A DNA stretch of 50,061 nt from the NCBI GenBank assembly GCA_019137255.1, contig WPDH01000077.1, positions 1 through 50,061 on the forward strand, given 5' to 3'. The DNA comes from Corinectria fuckeliana (taxonomy: Eukaryota > Ascomycota > Sordariomycetes > Hypocreales > Nectriaceae). Below are positions 43,081 through 50,061 of this stretch, piece after piece. Position 1 is the first letter of the stretch. The number at the start of each line of letters is the position of its first letter. The position numbers and the translations under genes are program-made. Below the pieces are notes generated by a model, which was not told the DNA's origin, ran no database searches, and saw only the letters and a program-made list of their open reading frames with translations.

Positions 43081-45239
43081 TCACATAACGCGAGTTCCCC
43101 AGACACCGCGCCCAGCACTCACTCCCAACCACTCGCCACGGTCGGTATTAGGAACATGGGGCACCCAGCCGAGGTTTCCAATCTCGTAGTCGCACTGCCA
43201 GCTTGCCACTGGGCTGCGGTGGTTATCCTGTGGAGGGGCGCCATTGATAGGGGGGCCGCCTAAGGAAGGATTGTTATTGAGGAGATCCCAGATGAGGACC
43301 TGGCAATCGTCGCCTCCGGACGCCAACGTTCCCCGCCTCAGTGGCGACCATTCGATAGAGTTGACGGACCCACCATGGCCACGGAGCTCAAGGAGGGCCT
43401 GCCCGGGCTGTCGCACATCCAGGATGCGTATGATGTTGGAGTCTTGTGCGAAGGTGGCGAGGAGGTGGGTGTCGTGTGGAGAGGTCGCCAGTCGCAGAAG
43501 AGGTGGAGGGTTTGCCATGGTCTGCTGCGCAAGTGTCGGGCTTATGCGGCCGCCGTTAAGATCTAAGGATAGGTATCAGTGGTTGTCTCTGGCATTGACG
43601 CCGCTTGGGGGGGGGGGGGGCATACCCCTCTCTTCCTTTCCAGTCGGCTCGTAGATGATGGTCGAGTGTTCGAGGCTTCGCAGATCAAACATTCGGACGC
43701 TTCCGTCCTGGCCACAGCTGACGAAGACGTCCACGCTCTTAGCGCAGAACCGCACGTCGTAGACCTCCTTGTCGTGGGCGATGAGCTGGGTCTTGGCGGT
43801 CAATGAGGGGATGTCCCAGATGGTGCAGGTCGTATCTATACTCGAGGTAATGATCAGGTTCGGGGATACGGTGTTCCAATCGAGGGAGGTAAGCGGGGCA
43901 GTGTGGTCCGGGGTTTTGGAGTTGGAGAGCAGGGCCAGCGGTGTCAGCTTGGCGACACCAGCATCGCGGCCTGGACGTGTGATGGTGTTTCCGGGGGTCG
44001 CAGGGGTTTCGGAAGGAAGAGACCAGAGGCGCAAATGATCACCTGATGTTGCGAGGAGGTCGGTAGACTGTTTCTGGGAGGAGGGCGGCTCCCACAGGAG
44101 GCGGGTGACGGGATATGAGTGCGTCGCTTCGGCAACCTTGTTGAACTCGAGATTGTACTTGGAGGAACCCGGGGTATAGACGTCCTGGGGGGTCGGGGTG
44201 AGTTGACTATCGAGAATTTGAATCTGGAGAAGACGAGGTTAGCAGGTCAGGCGACGATATATTGGAGGGCAGAGATATGGCAGCGACGCACGAAGTTGTG
44301 ACCGTCCTCGAGGTAGCTTCCCACAGCCAGCTTGCCAGCCCCATTGCCCTGAGGCGCCCATTTGCACCAGTCGAAAGCATAGATGGCCCAGGGGGCCAAG
44401 TAGTTGCTGGTACCGGGCTGGGCGTTGGCGAGGTCGTATCCTAGAGGGCCGTGGCCGCTATCAGACATGCTCGAGTCGGCTCGAGGCCGGATGTCAGCGA
44501 GGCCGAGCGGGGTGTTTGAGATGTTGCGCTGGGAGCCTGGGGCATTGTACTTTGAGGGATCGGAAGGGGACATGAGCTGGGACGACGAAGCGCCGCCGGG
44601 GGTTGTAGGCGTGTAGGCGTGGTAGCTTGAGGAGCCCTCATAGGCAGCGGCCGGGCTGGAGCGGGAGTAGCTATGCGACATGCTCAAAGTAGGCTTGGAG
44701 GACGAGCCCGTGGACGAGTAGGGTAGCTGGGACTGCGATTGATGGTGGTGGTGCTGCGGCTGTTGATGAGCGGCCGCAGACGAAGCGGAGGCGGAGACAG
44801 AGGAGGCAGACGGCGGTTGCGGCTGGTGCATCGTCGCTTGCGTCGTCGAGGAATTGGGCGAGGCTGGGGCACGGGCGGACAGGCCACCAGCGGGCTGGAG
44901 GACGTTGGGCACCGAGCTGGCGGCGTTGGAGCTGGAGGCGAAGGAGAGATGGGGATTGGGATTGGGATTGGCGTGAGCGTGGGCGTGCGAGTGAGGGTTG
45001 GGGTTGGGGGAAGATTGCTCAAGCTTGATCTGTGGCGCGTAGTCGTAGTCGTAGTCGTAGTCCTGAGGCGACAGGGACATTGGGGCAACGGGTTGGCTCA
45101 GGCCCGACATGTGCAGTTCGTCGTGGTGATGGGAGCTAGAGCGAGAGCCAGAGCCAGAACCGGCAGCGCCAGAGGCTGGGCCACCAGAGACGGAGCCAGC
45201 CTGACGCAGCGAAGGGGGGAAGGGCTGTGATTGGCTCAT
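43081..45239 (-). CDS. WD40 protein, WDR68/DCAF7 (AN11) orthologue with long disordered N-terminus
   Basis: Three exons on the minus strand (45239-44292, 44223-43626, 43562-43081) give 675 residues. The propeller half is unmistakable for WDR68: DLLATSGDHLRLW, LTSLDWNTVSPN, TSSIDTTCTIWD, AHDKEVYDVRFC, GQDGSVRMFDLRSLEHSTIIYE and ILDVRQPGQALLELRGH. In animals and plants this protein scaffolds DYRK kinases and MYB/bHLH regulators. The first 290 residues are low-complexity (Ser, Pro, His, Gln, Asn), with runs such as PNPNPHSHAHAHANPNPNPH and DYDYDYDYAP, an addition relative to animal WDR68. The frame is open further upstream to an ATG at 45575; I start at 45239 because the upstream translation is compositionally unlike protein, but the longer form is possible. 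Intron 2 contains a C14 run right after its 5' splice site. Confidence 0.9.
43607..43620. repeat. G14 homopolymer in WD40-gene intron
   Basis: Fourteen G on the plus strand, C14 in the sense of the gene, starting five bases after the GT of intron 2 (GTATG then C14). Its exact length may be unreliable. Confidence 0.9.
44951..45010 (+). other. Clustered G-runs, quadruplex-capable
   Basis: Within 60 bases the plus strand holds seven runs of three or more G, mostly spaced by ATT or TT. It lies in the coding part for the PNPNP...HAHA segment of the WD40 protein, on the template strand. A DNA quadruplex is possible but not shown. Confidence 0.4.
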
Positions 45240-47070
45240 GGCAGACTTCGCGGGCGGGCGTGGGAGAAGTGGGAGAGCGTGCGCAAAGAGAAAGGCGAAC
45301 GGCGGACGGCGGGCAGGCGGAGGAAGAGAGGTGGCGGCGGCCCAGAAGCGGCCTGATGAACCAGCGGAAGCAGCGAAGAGCCGGTCACAAGAACTAGAGG
45401 CCCGGCGGTAGGAGCTTGAGGAGAACCGGATGACCTTACAAAGAGTAGAAGTAGGACGTAAGTAGACTGGGCAAGGTGTTGCGACGGAGGACCCAGAACG
45501 GAGAGCCCAGGGCGCGTGCGGGGAGAGACTCGAGGGGGGTGAAGTGGGATGAGAAGAGACGAGGCTCAGATCCATTTTCCTGGCTAGGGCACCTACTTAG
45601 GGTACCTTTTGGCTGGGACGGGGAGTACTCAGGCACCTGAGAGCCGCTGACAGGCGCGCGTGGCCAGTAGCCCAACCACCTATGAGCATGAACATGATAG
45701 GTGCGTACCGCCCTGTATCTCTCAGTGCTGTCGTCCTATTTGTTCCAGCTCGGCCAATCACTGTGGTTCTATATTTCAAAGCCAACCGTTCACTTTGCTA
45801 TGTTCGCATCCTCATTCCAAGCGTCAATCATTCACCATTACATTCTCTTCAATATCGCTTCTACGAATTACCCAGGCTCAGCGCAATCACTCACAACGTC
45901 TCAGTCGGTTGTACACTTGATCACCTATCTCCCTTCTGTAGGTAATGGTGCGTTGCCCTGGTTCAGATGAGCGAGCACCTGCTCCTAAATTCCACACTCC
46001 GTGCTCTGAAAACACCCTTGTGTAACGAACCTTGCTTAGGCACCCCGACGCTCTCAACTCAACGCAGTCTCATTTGGCTGATACGGTAAATCCCTTATAC
46101 CTAGGATGCTCTAGGTGCAATATTATTATGTGACCTAGGCTGAAGCTGGCCGCCTTCTCTTCCGTCCTTCTCCGCAACCCTTCCAAAGAACCGATCATGT
46201 CTCATGTCTAACTTAGATGCGTCTTTCCGATATGTCCCGAACTCATCCCGGATGGGCATTCAGCTCCATGATCCCATGATGCGTCTTTAGCCGACTAGAG
46301 TTTGGTCGTCGCTAATTCCTGCATCTTTCGATCTCATCGGTCTCTGCCGTTGCTGAGATCACTCATTACTAAGAATGGCGGAACAAATAACCTAGGTTGC
46401 GTTGCGTCTGTTGCGTCTTTTCGAGTCTTGGGTCCTATCATTTATAAAAATCCCGATTGCTTACATGCAGAATTCATGCTGTCAATTGTACCTTAGCAGT
46501 GTCTACCAGAGTCACTTGCAGACCAAAAATCCAATCCTGGTTCTCTTCGCCTCTCGGGTCCAAAGTCTCCATAGATTTTATTCTGTCTTGAGGGGCGCCT
46601 TTGGGAAGGGAAGGGAGAATGAAGCCGTCTCACGTAATTAATAGCCGCAACATCCACTGTACTCGAACAACACCAAGCTAAGAGGAACCAATGGCATCCA
46701 CAGTGGTCTTCGTTTCGTTTATGATTTGATGTCAACTTCAGTTCTCCACCACCATCGCATCGATATTGAGCCGACGGCTGATTGATACCCCGGCGGGAGA
46801 AGATTTCCAATTACCGTGACGTACCTACTATCGGGAATCAGCAGACTGGCTAGCATAGTTGGCTAAGTAGCAATTACGCCGTGGTTGTATGTGTTTCTGA
46901 TAAACCGTCCATATAAATAAACGGTATTGTCTTGTCGTCTGCCTTCATCCGCTCTCAAACCGCTCTGGTTAACTTCATTCAACTTTTTCAACCTTATCCA
47001 CTCGCATCCTCAACTATCAGCTCTTGCATTCTTGTTCCACTAGGTTCCATCTGATAAATTATCTACCAAC
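45240..47070. other. 1.8-kb divergent intergenic region
   Basis: The WD40 gene reads left and the hydrolase reads right. The stretch contains the long leader of the WD40 gene, open in frame to 45575, several frames without family features, and the TATA-led promoter of the hydrolase. AGGTACC/GGCACCT words occur around 45585-45640. Confidence 0.5.
46912..46919 (+). promoter_or_regulatory. TATA box of the MBL-fold hydrolase gene
   Basis: TATAAATA is framed by CCGT and ACGG and lies 159 bp before the start codon. It is followed by a long pyrimidine-rich leader that ends ACCAACATGG. TATA placed before a CT-rich leader is a common pattern for inducible fungal genes. Confidence 0.5.
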
Positions 47071-48126
47071 ATGGATTTGCCAGAACCCAAGGCCACAGTC
47101 ACTGTGCGCATTATCGACACCGCCCGAGTCTTTGTCCCGAATGTTTTCGTCGATCAGCCGGTCAAGGGACATGAAATCTTAGAGGCCCCTTCACACTCGT
47201 TCCTCATTGAACATCCTTCGGGACGGCGAGTCCTCTTCGATCTCAGCGTACGAAAAGACCTCGACAAACTGCCACCCTTAATTCAGGACTTCTTCAAGGA
47301 GAAGGAGGGAATGCCGGCCATGGGAGCCGATGTCAAGAAGGATGTTCATGATGTGCTTGGGGAAAATGGTGTCGATCCCAAGAGCATCGAGGCAATCATC
47401 TGGAGTCATTGGCACTGGGACCACATTGGCGATCCTTCCAAATTCGACCCGTCCACGGCACTGGTGGTGGGACCAGGATTCAAACAAACCTTCGTCCCCG
47501 GCTTTCCGGCAAACCCTCACGGATTGATCTTAGAGGCTGACTATGCGGGTCGAGAGCTCAGGGAACTTGACTTCGGAGGAGATAACGCGGTCAAGATCGG
47601 AAACTTCGATGCGCTCGACTACTTTGGAGATGGAAGCTTTTACATCCTCAACGGGGCGGGACATACCGTCAGCCACCTTTGCGCCCTCGCTGCAACCACC
47701 ACGTCGCCGCAATCTTTCATCTTGATGGGGGCGGATGCTTGCCATCATTCGGGCGAGATGCGGCCTTCCAAATGGCATCCGCTTCCGTCGGAGATTCACC
47801 CCAATCCCATACAGCCAGAGTTGTCTGTGCCCTGTCCTGGCTCTCTATTCGAGCATCTGCTTCCCAAAGGCGACAAGACGCTCCAATTTTACCGGAAGAA
47901 GCGGCCAGGGATGCCGCTCAGCGACGTAGACGAAGCGGATCGAACATTGGTCAAGTTGCAGGAGGCAGACGCAGAGAGCAACGTGTTCGTTGTCATCGCT
48001 CACGATTCTCACCTCAAGGATGTTATCGATGTCTTTCCCAAGAGCGCCAACGATTTCATGGCAAAAGGCTGGCATCACAAGGCGAGGTGGGCTTTCCTGT
48101 CCGACTTCAAGAGAGCCCTGCAGTAA
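47071..48126 (+). CDS. Metallo-beta-lactamase-fold hydrolase (lactonase-like)
   Basis: A single exon encodes 351 residues. The zinc-binding motif HxHxDH appears as SHWHWDHIGD, with His113, His115, Asp117 and His118. Further expected ligands are His in NGAGHTVSHL, Asp in LMGADACHHSG and His in IAHDSHLKD. Fungal relatives resemble N-acyl-homoserine lactonases and other lactone- or ester-cleaving MBL enzymes; the true substrate is unknown. There is no signal peptide, so it is probably cytosolic. It is one of the few intronless genes in the window. It lies nearest to the right-hand AT block, a setting where accessory genes are often found. The start has a strong context (AACATGGA) and a TATA box upstream. 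Confidence 0.93.
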   Translation: MDLPEPKATVTVRIIDTARVFVPNVFVDQPVKGHEILEAPSHSFLIEHPSGRRVLFDLSVRKDLDKLPPLIQDFFKEKEGMPAMGADVKKDVHDVLGENGVDPKSIEAIIWSHWHWDHIGDPSKFDPSTALVVGPGFKQTFVPGFPANPHGLILEADYAGRELRELDFGGDNAVKIGNFDALDYFGDGSFYILNGAGHTVSHLCALAATTTSPQSFILMGADACHHSGEMRPSKWHPLPSEIHPNPIQPELSVPCPGSLFEHLLPKGDKTLQFYRKKRPGMPLSDVDEADRTLVKLQEADAESNVFVVIAHDSHLKDVIDVFPKSANDFMAKGWHHKARWAFLSDFKRALQ

Positions 48127-48599
48127 GTACTTGGAGGAATGGTAACTCTGTCCGAGGTGGCAGAGAGAGAATGTACCAATAGAGGAACAAATCCCAACTC
48201 TGTAGTTTCATGATACCAGTTGACTTGACTGTCATGATCTGGGGGTGCTGGGGAGGTTAGTGAGACTGTTGCCAAGTCAATACTCCTAGATACTAAGAAG
48301 CAATTACGTGATATGTAATCATCAAGCACAGGGGCTGCCTTTGAGCTGGCTTCTTATCCCGAGAAAACTACTAAGGTCTAGGTACTCCGTAAATAATACT
48401 ATTAGATTAGACTAGGTACTCAGGTAGTAATACTCGCAAGTGCTTAGTGGGCGAGTACACCTGCGGGTACTAAGTAGGTAGGTATTGATGTGACTGCGTG
48501 TATTGTGTAACTGTACTAAGCTAGGAAAAGGGGCGGAACGGTGAGTCCCCAAGGGGATCGCTGTTGTCGCTAGATGCCTAGCATCTAAGGCAGAAATAT
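48127..48599. other. Transition from genic DNA to AT block
   Basis: No gene. From about 48370 the sequence is rich in TACT/AGTA and GGTA/TACC words (TAGGTACTC, GGTACTAAGTAGGTAGGTA), a low-complexity transition. GC content then falls off toward 48600. Confidence 0.5.
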
Positions 48600-50061
48600 A
48601 GATAGTGCCTAATAGCGGGCCTAACTAGTAGTCCTACTACTAACACACCCTTTTAGACTGGCTGCTAGGGGTAGTTAGTCTAACTAACTAATAAGACTAT
48701 TTATAACTATCTAATAGTACTAGCTAGCTAATTTCTTAGTGTTTTTAGCTTTTAAAAATAAGAGAATTCTTACTAAGGCTAAAATTAAACTTTAGTCTTA
48801 ATCTAAAAGTATAATAGCTCTAGCTAGTACCCTAAGGTAATAGTTAGAGTTACTATATAAGATTCTAGCTTTAAAAGAAGATAATAAGAGAAAGAGGTTA
48901 TTATTATATTTAGTAAAAGTATAAGAATTAACTCTTTTTAGGCTTTTAAGTTAGTATTTTATATTAGCTACTAAGAGGAGAAGTCTTAAAATTATATAAT
49001 ATATAGTAGTTTTAACTATTATACTAAACTAACTCTTTTATTATTATAATAATAATATTACTAATCCTAATATATAAGGCTAACTTATTATATTAATATT
49101 TTAATACTTAATAGGGTTATAAGATTATAACTCTTATATTTTATTATACTAGTTAAGTAGCCTAATTAGTATAGCTAATTATTTAATATTAAATTAAAAG
49201 ACTAAGAGATATTAACTATATAAGAAAATTATATTCTAATACTATTTTTTAAGCTTTTTAGAGATCTCTCTAGCTAAGTAATATAATAATATTACTCTTA
49301 ATCTTATTTACCCTCTTTTATATAAACTAAGTTATTTAATATAAAAGTAAATAAGATTATTATAAAGCTAAAAAATAAGAGATTCTTTAAGTGTTTTTCT
49401 TTTTTAATTTAATAGTAAGATAATATAGGAAATTATAAGTATTATTAAGCTTATTATATAGCTTTATTTAAGGCTATATATATTTATAATTATATAATAA
49501 AAGTTATAAATTTCTATTCTAAAAGAGGCTTTATAAGGCTATCTACTAGTATTTAAGCTATAAGTAGCTAAGATATCTTAACTTTACCCTTTTAAATAAG
49601 CTTATAAACCTAGTAATAATAAATATTAATATGTTAAAATATTATAACTAGCTTAGCTAACTGTTTTATAATTAGCTAGATTATATTAATATTATCACAC
49701 TAGATTTAAGCTATATTTTAGATCTTAATATTAACCTTTTTAAGAAGTTAACTTAAAGCTAGCTATTTCTTAACTATACTTATAAGAGTAAGTAACTTAG
49801 CTTTTATACTAAATATAATAACTATATTCTACTTTATAGCCTTCTAAGTGATAAGACTCTTATATAATATAACTACCTAGCCTTATAAAAACTTTCTAGT
49901 TATTAAGCAGTCTTTAAAAGCTATATTTATAGCTATAAAAAGATTTCTCTAATTCTTAGTTACTATATAGTAAATATAAAGCTTTCTAGTATTATAAATA
50001 TAGCTAATATATTATTTTACTACTTTATTATACTTAAGGCTTAGCTAATAACTAAATTAAC
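48600..50061. repeat. AT-rich, RIP-like block (right edge)
   Basis: From about 48680 onward the sequence is dominated by A and T with dense TA steps and no reading frame of note. C occurs almost only before T and G almost only after A, as in the left block. CA, TG and CG are nearly gone. This is the mutational pattern of repeat-induced point mutation taken close to saturation. The ancestral repeat cannot be identified. It runs off the window. Confidence 0.85.

Noticed and set aside
46302..46810. Short frames in the WD40/hydrolase intergenic region
   Set aside because: They are under 110 codons, overlap each other on both strands and have no recognisable composition or motifs.
1..50061. CRISPR arrays, tRNA or 5S rRNA genes, secondary-metabolite cluster
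   Set aside because: No regular repeat-spacer array, no tRNA B-box type GGTTCGAATCC, no 5S internal control pattern, and no PKS, NRPS or terpene synthase was seen on reading both strands.

Overview
This window is nuclear DNA of a filamentous ascomycete (Pezizomycotina). Supporting signs are short spliceosomal introns of about 46-100 bp with GT..AG ends and CTNAC-type branch points, fungal gene families throughout, and blocks of extreme AT-richness at both ends that look like RIP-mutated repeats. Protein wording, such as the 316-residue RACK1 and the 2,3-dihydroxybenzoate decarboxylase, fits a Sordariomycete, probably Hypocreales. That placement is an inference; no species can be named from sequence alone.

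Layout. Bases 1-425 and about 48600-50061 are AT-rich, gene-free blocks. Between them lie 19 protein genes that can be assembled exon by exon, plus one decayed gene. In order they are: TAF8 (+); RACK1/cpc-2 (+), with a box C/D snoRNA of the snR24/U24 type in its fourth intron; OST3-type oligosaccharyltransferase subunit (-); a coiled-coil AT-hook protein that may be a monopolin Lrs4/Mde4 relative (+); mitochondrial rRNA methyltransferase MRM2 (+); ribosomal protein eL18 (-); a mitochondrial carrier of the Ypr011c type (-); SR-like splicing factor srp1 (-); sterol O-acyltransferase (+); fimbrin (-); a RING-like/ankyrin protein (+); DDHD phospholipase (+); an SRAP/HMCES-type abasic-site protein (+); 2,3-dihydroxybenzoate decarboxylase (+); an APC amino-acid permease (+); a small mitochondrial membrane protein (-); SPT5 (-); a quinone-oxidoreductase pseudogene (+); a WDR68/DCAF7 WD40 protein (-); and an MBL-fold hydrolase (+).

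The genes are mostly housekeeping functions: transcription (TAF8, SPT5), splicing (srp1), translation (RACK1, eL18, MRM2, snoRNA), glycosylation, lipid metabolism, cytoskeleton and DNA repair. They do not form one pathway or an obvious secondary-metabolite cluster. The right third (about 31.8-48 kb) is more accessory in character, holding the decarboxylase, permease, dead oxidoreductase and lactonase-like hydrolase, and it runs into the AT-rich block.

I did not find an undescribed multi-gene system. The most interesting signals are local: the snoRNA inside the RACK1 intron, a carrier-gene intron that appears to end in GG instead of AG, a pseudogene with a pair of compensating frameshifts plus a C-to-T type stop, an unusually long repeat-bearing first intron in srp1, and a short promoter motif shared by RACK1 and eL18. 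Exon boundaries were placed by eye from reading frame, splice consensus and family similarity; no alignment or search was run.
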